From: Scytalidium lignicola
Taxonomy: Eukaryota > Ascomycota > Leotiomycetes
Length of the DNA stretch: 64,000 nt
Assembly (NCBI GenBank): GCA_002812745.2
Contig: NCSJ02000186.1
Coordinates: 20,072-84,071 of the forward strand
Direction of reading: 5' to 3'
In this document: positions 45,505 through 57,200 of the stretch, in pieces
Layout: each line of letters starts with the position of its first letter
How positions within the stretch are numbered: position 1 is the first letter of the stretch
Position numbers and translations under genes: made by a program
Notes under the pieces: model-generated
Told to the model about the DNA's origin: nothing
Seen by the model: the letters and a program-made list of their open reading frames with translations, nothing else
Databases searched by the model: none

Positions 45505-45915
45505 AAGCTAAATCAATATCCTTATGTATAGAAATTTGTGAGAATCAATGCAGTCGGGACGCTTAAACAGAACAAAATAGAATCAACCGAGTATAACTCA
45601 CAAGTACCAAGAATCGGATGGCATTTCAAGTCTAGTGTTTCAATTCGGGGAGACGGCTGGCCATGTCTCAAGGAGTTGAGGTCGTTAAAACATCATAAAA
45701 AGCTGAACAAGCAAAGATCCGAATTTCACAATATCTGGATAACTCAAGTTTGGGGTGGTTCAATATATCCCCACTTTGTACAGTGAATTTATACACTGCC
45801 ATACCTTCATAACGGAGTTGAACATGACCCAATAGGTCAAAATCAGTGAAGATTCTGTAGCTCACTGCTAGTCCCATGCTAATTATGCAATGCAATTCNT
45901 TTTTTTAAACCCCAG
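45505..45915. other. Convergent 3' region between esterase and RING-CH genes
   Basis: No gene supported; one ambiguous base beside a T7 run near 45899. Confidence 0.45.
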
Positions 45916-47515
45916 TCACTTCCGATCCTTCTTCACGTAATCGACAATATTCCAGTTCCTAAAGTCTCTTGCCTTCTTCCACTTACAATACAGAATAACA
46001 ACGTCCTTTAATACCACAAATAAACAACCCCCAATTATGGATCTCCCCCACTTTTCATGTAGCAAACCACCGCCAGAAGTAGAAAAGCGACCTCTCGCGG
46101 CCTGTTTTACAACCCAACGAGTAGGTAAAGAAAGTTTTAATAGATCACCCATTATTGATGAGATTGCGGGTAAGAACAGAGCTCCCATAACTGATGTAGC
46201 GACACTCGAGGTGGAGATATTCCTTCGGACTTCCCAACCTTGAGCAGGTTGCTCTCCCTGAGGATTCTGTCCTGCTTCTGCATTTGCTGGTTCATTTCCA
46301 AGCTGCTGCCCATTTCCATTGGCCCGGTTTGGCTGGTGCGGATTATCATCCATCCGTGCGTTTATTTCCACTTGCAGTTCGAAGATTTCATTCTCAACTC
46401 TCTCCATTTCATGTGCTACTTCCTCCACTACTTCCTGCGCCCCGCGTTCTCCAGTTTCGTCTTCACTCTGTCTTCGTTGGACAGCTCTGTCCCACTTTTT
46501 CTCCAATTCACCGAATGCATACTTGTACATCTCATTATAAGCGGATCGGATATATGGTAAAGCGGCGATGGTGAACGAAGGGCTTGGTGGCCAGTGTCGA
46601 ACATCTTGATTATCTGATCGAAATAGGAGATACTACACAATCACTGTCAGAACTGTTGTCACTATCAAGTATCTCATTTCGACTTACTGTAATTGGAAGA
46701 ACTGCAAACACATGATCTACAGAGTGTGTTCTAGAGAGAATAAGAGAAGGGGCAATGAGAGGTAGCCCAATATATAGCCTCCAATTTGCCAATGCATCGA
46801 AACTTGGGAAGAAAGGATCCATCGGCTCCACTACGGTTGCTAAGAAGCGTCCAAGAGAAGTCTCTCGTAGGAGAGCATAGAGCCTAGCATCATACACTCT
46901 AGGTGCCAAAATGCGGCGAGCTTCTTCGCGTCCAAACACCAGGTTAATTGTATTCACACCATACACCAACAGTCCGGAATAGAAGCAGCCTGCAACGGCA
47001 CTGAGGGCTGATGGTAGAACAAAGGCCTTCGCTAGCCTCTGTACCTTATCGACAACTAGAACAAGATAGTCTTTTGGTCTCTTGACTTTGATCTCAGCTT
47101 TGCACTGGGGGCAAGCTAAGCTTACAGCAGGGGCCAAATCTCCCGGTCGAGGAGATTCCTGACTTGCAATCCATTCGATCAAGCAAGCCTCGTGCGCTTG
47201 AAGAGAACACGGGCATGGAGATCGCCATGGTGACGTTTCGGGGGTGTCATCTATATCCTCCTGCTGGCAAATCCAGCAACACCTGGGCTCTCGCTCTCGT
47301 CCAAGTGGAGGGTTCTCGGCAGTGGTGCCAATCGATGCTCCATGGATTAATGATTTGTTGTTATCCGGGTTGCTCAGTAGAACCGAGTCTCCATCGTGCG
47401 AAGCCGCGAGACTGCTCGGGGCGTCATTCTGCGGCCCCTGTTGTATAAATGCTGAACTGGATTGCTCGGAAGGGGAAGACCTTCTGCGGGATGATTGAGA
47501 CGGCAGCGAAGTCAT
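45916..47515 (-). CDS. RING-CH (MARCH-type) E3 ubiquitin ligase, membrane protein
   Basis: Two exons (47515-46688, 46632-45916; intron 55 bp) give 514 residues. The N-terminal 75 residues are Ser-rich and disordered. Residues about 79-140 form a RINGv zinc domain of C4HC3 type, with CCWICQQE, CPCSLQAHEACLIEW and CPQCKAEI. Hydrophobic segments follow (FVLPSALSAVAGCFYSGLLVYG, WRLYIGLPLIAPSLIL), then a charged region with an ERVENEIFELQVEI helix, a Gln/Asn-rich linker and two more hydrophobic stretches (SVMGALFLPAISSIMG, GGCLFVVLKDVVILYC). MARCH-like ligases ubiquitinate membrane proteins, often in ER or endosomes; the substrate is unknown here. The ATG at 47515 is chosen because the frame upstream begins with TTG. 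Confidence 0.85.
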
Positions 47516-48219
47516 GAAGAAATAGTTTGTGGGCTGCAGAATCCGTATAATAACAGGTGTGCCGTACAGGTCGGCGGCCAAAGTAAGCTTGAGGCTCAAG
47601 GCGGGGCTGCTAGGTTGAGTACGTTACGTACAGGCCCTTGACAATGTTCAGCCGAACCATCTTGAAGCTCACCTCGGTTGGCGCTCTTGCACGGATAAAC
47701 GTATTTCCCAGGCGACTGAAGACCCTTCCCGGATCAGACTAAAGTCCCGAGAAAATGCAAGACATGCTCCATATGGTTTAGTTCCGATCACCCTTATCTC
47801 ACAGTTTTGGTGCTTCGTACGAAGTACGGGGTATCTTCTTTTCAACCGCTAAAATGCCAAATTCATATATATCCTTTGCTGGTGAAAAACCATTGAATTA
47901 TGAAAATTTCAAGCGATGTGTCCACTGCCAAGAGTATGTAGGATGATCCTACCTGTCAAGAAAATTACTCAACCAGTCAACAAGGCCCTGCATTGAAAGA
48001 CGCTGGACGCGTACCACAACCAGGGTTTTTGAGTGAGTCTTGGCTGCCAAGCCAATCTTGCTAGTGGCCGGTATCTCCACTTGGCGGGGGCGGAAGGAGT
48101 ATTTGAGATTGAGGTCCCCTTTTTCTGGGAACTTGATACTTCCCTTTCGTCCAAGAACAGTGCTGAAGAGTAGGAAGAGCAGGACACTCAAATTCCTGCA
48201 CATCCCATGTAGCCCAACA
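47516..48219. promoter_or_regulatory. Divergent promoter region between RING-CH and GT31 genes
   Basis: 704 bases between two divergent starts. A palindromic GTACGTTACGTAC (about 47618-47630) and a CGTACGAAGTACG-like inverted repeat (about 47816-47829) stand out. An in-frame extension upstream of the GT31 ATG begins with TTG and is not counted as coding. Confidence 0.35.
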
Positions 48220-49797
48220 ATGCGACTGCCACGATTGCTCATTGTTGCGTTCTTCGTTGCCATATTTACCGTCTCGATATTCTTCACGAGATATCGCATC
48301 CATGCTGGAGCCGAAGCTGTCGAAAAATGGGTGCTCAATAACCACGAGAAGCTGCCACAATGCTCTGAAGATCTCGCCTGGCTGGAGCCGTACAACCTCG
48401 CCTACCCTATACAATATGCCTCTCGAGACATAATTGTAAATCCAGTGCCTGGCTTGGAAAGAGCTTCAGTTACGGTTGTCGACTCGCCTCTGTTAAATGA
48501 TTTCGCGACTGTCAACCTTACCGAATCGAAATTGCTTCACGTCCCCCACTGTCTGCCGCCGCTCTCTCTCGATGTAGGGCATGGGTCGCGATCACCAGCC
48601 GATGCCTCCAACCTGATCTTTGGACTGCAAACGTCAATCGGGCGTCTTCGAGATACAGCAAAGCATCTTGCGCGATGGCTACCTCACACCAACGCTCAAC
48701 TCTACGCCATCGTCATTGAAGGCGATGTGGATGGAGTTGACATTCCTGCAAAAGACTCCGAAATGGAAGCCCTACAAAACGAATTTCGCGATCAAGGAAT
48801 GAATGTTACTATAATGCATCCGGTTCGGGAGGAAGATAGATTCCAGCAGCGCTATTTCTCACTAATACAAGTGATGTATAGAGCTAGGAATGCCAACACC
48901 CAATGGGTCGCTACGATCGATGATGATACTTTCTTTCCGTCGCTGTACAGCTTGCAAGCCATGCTTTCGAGATTTGATCCATCAAAACCGCATTACATTG
49001 GTTCGTTGTCGGAGAGCTGGTGGGCTGTCAACCATTACGGTTTAATGGGGTTTGGAGGTGCTAGTATCATCCTCTCCACGCCAATGGCAAAGATTATGGA
49101 TGAGCATAATGATGATTGCAAGAATGAACCAAGAACAAGTGCTGGAGATGTAACAATCATGGATTGCGTTTATCGATTTTCGTCAGCGAAACTCGAGAAT
49201 ATACCCGAACTTCACCAGGTAGATATGCATGGCGACCTGTCTGGTTTCTATGAGTCTGGGAGGGAGTTGCTCTCCCTGCATCATTGGAAAGGGAGCTATT
49301 CTGATTATAAGGTGGATATGGAGAAGATGCATCTAGTGGCTGATATTTGTGACAATTGTTTCTTACAAAGATGGCAATTTCCTGAGGATATTGTTTTGAC
49401 AAATGGATTTTCTATTGTCCAATATCCTGAGGGCCGTATCTCTGGAAAGAAGAATGGGATTCTGGGAACTGGAGTTGGAGGTGGAGCAAAGGTCGAGAAG
49501 ATCAATCTAGAACTAGTCGAGGAGACATGGGATGACGACATTAACGTTCTGCATAGTCTGGCACCCCTTAGGCCTAAAGTGGGAGATGACAAGAAGGCCT
49601 ACAAGTTATTGGATTCGTTTATCGTGAAAGACGACGATGAACCAATGGGTGAAATTGTTAGGCAGGTATATATAAGGCAGGTTGAAGGGGAACAACCAAT
49701 AGTTTTGGTTCTGAACTGGCAAGAGGCGAGAAATCAGACGGCTTCTGAGACGACACCAGCTAACGAGCCATCGGGAGTACCGACTCCACCACTGTAA
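48220..49797 (+). CDS. Type II membrane glycosyltransferase, GT31/Fringe-like
   Basis: A single exon gives 525 residues. It starts with a basic residue pair and a signal anchor (LLIVAFFVAIFTVSIFF), the topology of Golgi glycosyltransferases. The fold is like fungal GT31/Fringe-like (DUF604) proteins. It has HLARWLPHTNAQLYAIVIEG, the metal-binding DxD motif ATIDDDTFF at about residue 232, GSLSESWW, GFGGASIILS, DVTIMDCVY, and the acceptor-side LHHWKG stretch. Several Cys residues and NxT/S sites fit a lumenal enzyme. The donor sugar and target are unknown. The ATG at 48220 is chosen because it directly precedes the anchor. The stop overlaps a GTAAGT sequence, so a 3' intron is possible. Confidence 0.78.
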   Translation: MRLPRLLIVAFFVAIFTVSIFFTRYRIHAGAEAVEKWVLNNHEKLPQCSEDLAWLEPYNLAYPIQYASRDIIVNPVPGLERASVTVVDSPLLNDFATVNLTESKLLHVPHCLPPLSLDVGHGSRSPADASNLIFGLQTSIGRLRDTAKHLARWLPHTNAQLYAIVIEGDVDGVDIPAKDSEMEALQNEFRDQGMNVTIMHPVREEDRFQQRYFSLIQVMYRARNANTQWVATIDDDTFFPSLYSLQAMLSRFDPSKPHYIGSLSESWWAVNHYGLMGFGGASIILSTPMAKIMDEHNDDCKNEPRTSAGDVTIMDCVYRFSSAKLENIPELHQVDMHGDLSGFYESGRELLSLHHWKGSYSDYKVDMEKMHLVADICDNCFLQRWQFPEDIVLTNGFSIVQYPEGRISGKKNGILGTGVGGGAKVEKINLELVEETWDDDINVLHSLAPLRPKVGDDKKAYKLLDSFIVKDDDEPMGEIVRQVYIRQVEGEQPIVLVLNWQEARNQTASETTPANEPSGVPTPPL

Positions 49798-50367
49798 GTT
49801 ACGAGGCGCTATGTGTGAACGAACATGTGTATTAGACGGATATGGCATATATTGCACGGCATTTTTCTTACAAGCATTATGTATCTAATGAAATGTTTTT
49901 ATAGAATATTACAATAATGATCAAAGTTTAAGTCCTCATTTATTTGCTATCTAAAGGAAGTCACAAATAATTACGAATATAAACCCGGCTCGCTGAGCTG
50001 AACCTTGGTAAGAGCTCAGGGTTTGCTGACATGATAGTGGCCTGTGGCAGGATAGCTAGCTTATGCCAGAGGCATATATTCAAAAGCAAGTTACACGGCA
50101 AAACAGGATTAGGAGCAGAGCCTCAGGAAGATGATCTATAACTGCTCACCATCGTAAATAGAACTAGTATAGAGCAAGTATAAATTTCTAGCCACATAAT
50201 CAGTTTCTCATTTCTACTTTCAAATGATATTCTATCTAAAGTCTGTTCGTTGATTTTATTTTATTTTTTAGATTCCTTGAATATGTATAAGTACCAGGTG
50301 ATTTTAGACTCAAATTAGCAAAGGCGCGGCCACGATATTCAGATTGCCACTGTATACATTCATTCCT
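49798..50367. other. Convergent 3' region between GT31 and SDR genes
   Basis: 570 bases, AT-leaning, with no gene, repeat or RNA structure I can support. Confidence 0.45.
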
Positions 50368-51378
50368 CTACATATTCCTTCCACCCGTTACCATGAGAAC
50401 CTGACCTGTTATATAACTCGACAGGGGACTTGCAAGAGCCAAGATAGCACTAGCAGCTTCCGTAGCAGTACCAGCTCTCCGAAGTGGAATATCATCATGA
50501 GAATTCCCTTTCAATGAGCCTGTACCAGATGGTATTCCTAATGCTATCTTCTCTCCATCCGGGGTTGTGACAAAAGCGCCTTGCTCTTTCGCCTGGGTCA
50601 ATCTGGTCAAAATATGGCCATAGGCGATTGAGTTGCACCGGACACCGAACTTAGGACCCCATTCTTTTGCAATTACTTTGGTTAGACCATTGATTCCTGC
50701 CTTTGCCAAGCCGTAATTTGCTTGTCCAGCATTGCCATGGACACCTGAAGTCGAGGAGATGTTGATGATAGACCGAGGCTCACCATCGGTGACTCTGAAG
50801 TAAGGTGCAGCTTCTCGGACGAGCTTAAATGGTGCTGTGTTATGCAGAGCAATGATATTTTCCCATTGCTTATCAGTCATCTGTTGAGCCAAGCATAGGC
50901 CATCGATCAGTATTGTCTCTTTCCTACGGAATCATTCAACCCCCATTTCTGTATTTGAATAATGCTTACCTTGTGAATAACACCATCCCAGGTGTATCCA
51001 GCATTGTTAACAATGATATGAATCTTGCCATTGCCAAATTCGGCCGCCTTCTTAACAAGGGTTTTGATATATTCTCCATCAAGCATGTCACCTGGAACGG
51101 CGAGTGCACTGCCTCCAGACTGGTTTATCTTGGCCGCAACATCTTCCGCTTTCTCTTGAGGGAGGGTCAATAGGCTATCAAGTACAGATAGAAAATTATT
51201 TATGGCTCTTACTTGCGTCAATATCTGATACAATTACTCTGGCGCCTTCATTTGCAAAGAGTCGAGCTGCTTCGGCGCCAATTCCTTGACCAGAGCCAGT
51301 GATTATGGCGACCTGACCATAGAGTAACCCTTTGGGATAATTTAAGTGGCCGGCAATTTGTGCCACACGATCAGCCAT
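50368..51378 (-). CDS. Short-chain dehydrogenase/reductase, FabG-like
   Basis: An NAD(P)-dependent oxidoreductase of the classical SDR type. Three exons (51378-51213, 51154-50970, 50880-50368) give 287 residues; introns are 58 and 89 bp. Motifs: cofactor-binding TGSGQGIG, acidic DID after beta-2 (suggesting preference for NAD over NADP), NNAG, the active-site Ser in INISSTSG and the YGLAK Tyr/Lys pair, then the C-terminal TGQVLMVTGG. The nearest general class is 3-oxoacyl-ACP reductase-like, but the insertion DGEKIALGIPSGTG is unusual and the substrate cannot be told. The first intron acceptor was placed at CAAG so that DIDAKKAEDVAAKI is continuous. Confidence 0.85.
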
Positions 51379-51900
51379 GTTTAATGATCAATCACCAAGA
51401 TACCTTAAAGAAAGAATCGAGCGAATGTACGATTTATATTTAGTCTAAGAATGCCACCAGTTATATATTGTACGCACGTAAAGCTTAATGCGGAGTTTTA
51501 CCTCGGTCGGGTTGTTTTGTCGAGCCTTACCGATTGATTCTCCGCACTATCTTAAAGCCGAGATGCCATTGAGATGGCAAGGCTGACTCGGGTACCGGTA
51601 CCCATTCCCCTCGATGTGTTTCTAGTGATTATATTTTCTAATTTCATTTCTACAATTTTCTCGCATCTATTTCGGTCGTCTCAAAGAGGTATAAATCTTA
51701 CCTTATCAGTTCTAACGGTCTTATTCATAAACTCCATCATTAACCTCTCCGAACCCCTGCTGAAACTCCACATATATACGGATCTTTCCTCCAGCTGTAA
51801 GATGCATCCGTCATATCCAAATTAATCCCGGTATTATATTCCTCTCACATAAGCCAATTTCAATGTCTAAACGCTCAAGTAGCATGTCACAATTACGACT
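51379..51900. other. Intergenic between SDR (5' side) and PAQR (3' side) genes
   Basis: 522 bases without a supported gene. A GGGTACCGGTACCC-like palindrome lies at about 51590-51604. Confidence 0.45.
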
Positions 51901-52928
51901 CTAGCAGGAGGGTCCAGCAATCCCGTGTCGATAATCAAAAGCTTTCAGACATCCATAGAGATGACACATAGCTGCCGTGACAACGAGGATATGGAAAATC
52001 TGGTGGGAGCTTCCCCAGATATCAAACTTTCCTGGAGAAGTTCGTTCAGGCCACCGAGCCTAAAATATTAGCATTGGTCTAAGTATCGGCCATATCATGT
52101 AGCACGAACTTACCGCGTAAAAACCTGCTCCGAGTATATAAAGGAATCCCTGAAACACAACCCATGAAAGACCAATTCGTTGTTCCAAATCTTGAATGCT
52201 GTAGAGTTGCATGCTATGGATAATAGGAAACACCGCTGAAAGACCCATGGCAACAAACATTCCGGCACGATAAGGCCTCCAGGCTGGTGTTCTGAATCGG
52301 TCGAAGATAGATGCACATATACATCCAACCCCGAGGGAACTTATCTGTTATATTTAAGTTTACGGTTCCATAAACACTAAGCTCATTGACTTACCATTGT
52401 CCAGTATAGTTGTTGAAGATGTGGATGACAATAAAACCCATAATACACAATAGGAACGAAACTCCCTGTAATCAAAAGTACAATTCCCATATAATCCAAT
52501 TTATTACCAAATCTTGCAACATTTGGTGAGTGGTTTGATATAGCATGGTAAGTCGCAGACATGCCCATGCAAATAGCTGCACCAGCGAAAAAGCATCCAA
52601 ATGCTAAGATATCCGCTGATGTGGCGGATTCATAGCGTGTTCTGAGGGCAGAATATAGCCAAGACCCCCAAAATATGAATAGTAAAGATCCAATTAAATG
52701 AGTATAGATATTGACCGACTCATTATGTATATAGCCAAGGCTGGCAATGGATTTCTTGAATGATCCTGAAGCTGCACGATAACCTGAACGAATATAATGA
52801 TTATCTTGCTGCCACGATGGCAAATCATCCCAAAGGACTAAGAATGTATTCTTGACGGACTTCTCTAATTTCTTCATATCGTCTCTTATAACCTCTGCCG
52901 TGGATGGTCTTCTCGGTCGAACAGGCAT
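51901..52928 (-). CDS. PAQR/Izh-type seven-helix membrane protein (hemolysin III family)
   Basis: Related to adiponectin receptors and the yeast Izh proteins, which affect zinc and sterol balance. Three exons (52928-52395, 52344-52114, 52059-51901; introns 50 and 54 bp) give 307 residues. The cytosolic N-terminus carries WDDLPSWQQDNHYIRSGYR and the SLGYIHNESVNIYTHLIG segment. Metal-site residues are in place: SATYHAISNHSP (Ser and His), FGNKLDYMGI (Asp) and WGSSHQIFHILVV (two His). Seven hydrophobic segments are seen. The intact zinc site suggests a possible ceramidase-like hydrolase activity, as in the family; the substrate is inference. The ATG at 52928 is preferred over an upstream TTG. 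It is divergent from the gene at 53307, with 378 bp between starts. Confidence 0.88.
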
Positions 52929-53306
52929 GTTTGTGGGGCCCAAGATGGTGAGACGAGAAAAGTAAGCCTTTGAACGTTATACAAGTGTCTATCGCTCCAA
53001 GAAAGCCATTGGCAATAGAAATCTAGGGAATATATAAAATTGTAAGCAAGAAATGATAATACTTTAAGCAGCATAAGTCACTTTTGTTGAAAAGTTGACT
53101 CGGATCCAGCGGGGTCTTTCCTGCCGTGGACCTCGTGGTGTGGTGCTGGTGACGAGCGCCGCTCCAGCCCGAAATCAGGGCAGTCGTTGAGCGTTGACTC
53201 GCTAGATCTCTTCCCAACCATATTTATGACCTCATTGCTCACTGTATATACATTGTTATGCAATCCCACCCTGGACACAAGCGCCATCTAGCTCCCAACT
53301 CCTCTG
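52929..53306. promoter_or_regulatory. Bidirectional promoter between PAQR and CSN8-domain genes
   Basis: 378 bases lie between two divergent ATGs. No consensus site stands out beyond GACTCG and GTTGACTCG repeats near 53092-53104 and 53192-53204 (opposite flanks of a GC-rich core). Confidence 0.3.
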
Positions 53307-54277
53307 ATGTCGAGGCGAGGAGGGCGAGGTGCTTCAGGACCATGGGGCAGATTAAAACCTGTCAATCTTGACCCTCTCGAGGCTATTGGCCTACCATCGA
53401 AGGGCGACAAAAGGTACGAGTAAAGTAAGCGCAGTGATTTAGCGGTGACTGATTATCGACTAGACTTCTTAACTTCAAGGAACAAGAGAAATATTATAGC
53501 AAGATTGTGGAACGCTATATGGCCTTCTGCTCTAGCGCTGGTCGTGGAGATGAGCTTGCCCGAAGACTTGCACAGTTGGAGATTTCGAAGGGGGATTTGG
53601 ACAGCGATATCCGACAATCACACACAGCGCCGAGCAGCATAACTCTTTCGACTAACCAAGTACCCACCGACCTCGATTTGGATAGTCAAAAGGACTTAGC
53701 AGTCCTCATTCTAGCTACGAGGAAGTTGCGTGAAGGAATCGTAGCTTCGAGTAGGATCGATACATTTTCCATCCAGGCTTACATCTTTTGCATTCGATTT
53801 GCCATCCTGGCTAAAAATATGGAATCATACCATCCAGCATTGCTTCATGTGTTGAGGAAAATGCATCCTGTCAAGCCTCTTGCTGCAACAGATCTACAAG
53901 AGCTGGTGGGTTATCTGGTATTGGATCTGGCATGTCGGCAGAAAGACTTAGCACAAGCCTACAAAGTTAGATACCAGTACAAGTTGCACGATTCCAAAAT
54001 TTATGCTGTTCTTCAGTCTCTTTCTCATGGCAATTTTATCTCGTTCTGGAGAGTGAAGCTCGATGTGGATGGGCACAAGGCAAAGTTGATGGAATTCGCA
54101 GAAGAGGATATGAGAGACCAAACGTTAAAATCTCTTGCTCGAAGTTATTTTAGCATTGACTTGCCGTTCCTTGAAAAGGCGACAGGCTGTTCTTGGCAAG
54201 AACTTATCAAGGAGCACAGTGTAGGCTGGCAGTTAGAGGGATCGAAATTGATCATTCGAAAGCCTAAAGCAAGATGA
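53307..54277 (+). CDS. CSN8/PSMD8/EIF3K-domain protein
   Basis: Two exons (53307-53413 and 53464-54277; intron 50 bp) give 306 residues. The N-terminus is Gly/Arg-rich (SRRGGRGASGPWGR), perhaps RNA-binding. The helical middle and the C-terminal segment (LVGYLVLDLACRQKDLAQAY, LQSLSHGNFISFWRV, SLARSYFSIDLPFLEKATG) match the PCI-like CSN8/PSMD8/EIF3K domain, including the winged-helix end WQLEGSKLIIRKP. Members are subunits of the COP9 signalosome, the proteasome lid or eIF3. The sequence is not clearly any one of these, and fungal genomes have such a conserved uncharacterised protein. The splice join RLLNFKEQEKYY is supported by frame only. Confidence 0.72.
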
Positions 54278-57200
54278 TGAGTGAAGGCTTTGTGAGAATA
54301 AACTACAAGATCATTGTCCTTGTTGTTCACAGGATAAGGGCAAAAATCAGCGATGATTACAGTCAGCAGGCTCAGCGCTATTCATTAGAGGCCCTCTCCA
54401 TACCTGAGAGGAAGTGAAGCTCTACTACTTAGTCACATCATCACTCAGACTTGGTCGAACATGATGGAAGGCTATGTGAAAAGAATTAACCGTCAATGTG
54501 TAGTGACAACTTCAGATCATGAGAGGCCAGGATTTAGAGTGGATAGTATTGGTATGGAGAAGCTGAGAGGGCTAATAACTCTGTAGGGCCTTCTGAATAC
54601 TCTAGCAATATGTTTCTATCACCCTCAGCTAGACAATGCCAATAGCGTAAAGCGTCATATTATCCATCATAAGCATCCAGCAAAGGTTTAACGTATTCAT
54701 TGCTCAGCTTGTGCAGTGTGCTAGTGTAACTCCATGATTGTCGTTCGAATTCAACGTCAAATCACCCTAATGATCTTTGACAAGGTGACCTAAATTTTCT
54801 CCCTCGTCATCCAGATATATTCAAGGCTGATGTATCCCAACTGTGAATCGAAGTTTACTGAGATGGGCCAATTTTAGGGGGAAAATAAGATATATATTGT
54901 TTACAATAGACTTTGACTAGTTGTTCAGGCAGCGTAACCTTTCATCTGATGATATCACTCAACATATCAGGTATAGTTAAATGGGTAGCCATCGAGTCAA
55001 CTCATGGGAAGAAAGTCAAATGAATAAATCAGAAGAACAAAAAAAGATCTAGTCGCGTTGTAGAGATCCACATTCGAGGTCAACTCTACAATTACTCCTC
55101 AGAAAATATAGCGCGCGCAAAGAAATCTAAACACTGATTTAGTATAGAATAGTAAGAATCAATCCAAGATCCACACTTTTATTCACATTTAAGGTAATAA
55201 AAGCATTAATTAAAGGCAATTGTGAGGTTAAAATTATCCCGATGAGTAAGTCAGTAGTGAATTTCGTGATATCTCTGCTAAGCCTCGGTTCTCCACATTG
55301 ATATTATTTATAGAAGCAAAAAGCAATTTAACAACGGAATGTTATTGCAGTAAGAATTTGAATCATTTTCATACATCGCCTAATTTATGCACCTCTGAAT
55401 GGATCGCAAAGTCAATGCCGCTTCTCCGAGCTAGATTCAGGAAGAAGCAAGTTGTGCGAACTAGTTGCTTTCCTTATTGCGTCTTCGATCATCTACCTTC
55501 AATGTAGATGGTAAGCTGACCGTGACAGGCAGGCTGATGATTCCACAGTCGTGCATACGGCCATGCTCATCCTGACGCCAGTCTCCATCCGTCCTTCGAG
55601 CTTGTTAAGACTCAACGAAGCCCTAACGCGGTGAGAATAGAAACCGTGAAAGGATCACACATGAAACAAACGAGAGAGATATTATGATGTGTTAACGTCA
55701 GCAAACATATCCTGTAAAGTGGTAAGATAGCCATGAGTAACCCAGCAGGCTGGGACTTGGATCATTCTGCCGCCTATCTTACTACAGTATTCCGAATACT
55801 TCTGACTGCAGCCTGTGACTACTATCAACGGTCGTAGAGGCGCTTAAAAGGTGTACAGTAAGCAGTCCGAGAACCGTGACCTCGTTCAGGATGCGCACTC
55901 TGCCTAAAAGATTGAGCTTCTCCATCTTTCTAGCAGAAAGCTGCATTCCGAGGCAGTCAGCTAGATCATGCAAGATCACGATCTTACTGAGACAAGCGTA
56001 AGAAATTCTATGACCGTTTTCCCTTACGGCTGAGAATGCCTCGGAACGACTGTGGCGGCCGTCCGGCGGCTAGAAGTGCATGTTGAGCTGGGGTAAAAGT
56101 TGTCACATCTAACATAGTGATGCTCTCAAACCCCGCTGATTGAGTAGAGGATGAGGAGAAAATAGTAGAGGCTTACATGAAGGTTAAGCCATGATAATTC
56201 ACTATACGGACGTAGAAGAATAAAGTATGAGAGAGGCACGGCACGGACATACTATTTGAAGGCCTTCTGGGGGTAAGTTTCACGAAGCGCCCTATGAGAA
56301 CCGATTATCGATTCCAACGAACTTCTCCCAAGAATGGCCCCAGACCCCCCGGAAAATCTATTTCTAGCAGTAGAGGCACAAAAATCGCGATTCACGGCCC
56401 TCCCGTAGAAATGATTAGCAGCTGCCAGATGCAGATTTGACCTCCGCAGACTTCCTTGACAATCTGTGACTAATCCTGGTAATGTATATCCTCATAATCT
56501 TTTCATGCCTTGCTCTTGCATAGCCGGGAGACTTGAGAAATCGAAATAACTTATCCGATACTGCAGATAATTGCTCTGCTTTGCGTGCTCCAAGCGCCGC
56601 TCACGCATGCGAGTTATGTGATCTGGAAATAGCAACTGAGACTACTCACTGCATGGATAATAATAAATTGAGCACGGAAGATAATGAAAATCATTAAATA
56701 GATAGAAACAGAAATTGCCTCATCTTACGGAGTACCTTACCCGAAAATAAAGTTTTTTGTGATGTAGGTCACATATGAGGTCTTTGCGCGAATTTTATTC
56801 CGATGTGATAGTACAGTAGAGATGTAGTATAAGGAACGGCGGCTCGAGAGTTGACAAGGCTGGCCAGATACAGTCAACCTGTCACATGTCTATCTTTAGC
56901 CCCGACAACAAGTTGACCACTAGTTCTTGATATCTCAACCTGTTGGCTGCCCTATAGCGTCTACACGTATTTATCGCAAGAAGGGCCACTTTTCCTGCGG
57001 CCATTGCACATCAAACAGCGCTTGAATAGTTAGAACCTAGTTTGCGCTTTGTATTGGACTGTCTAGCTTTGATGGAGTCCTTGAGGTCTAGAACCTTTAG
57101 TCCTCTCCATCAATTCTCTGGTAACTTCAAGTAATTGGAACCACTTGTTTCTGATGATACTGAATACTACGGCAACATTGAACAGTTTGAATACCAAACC

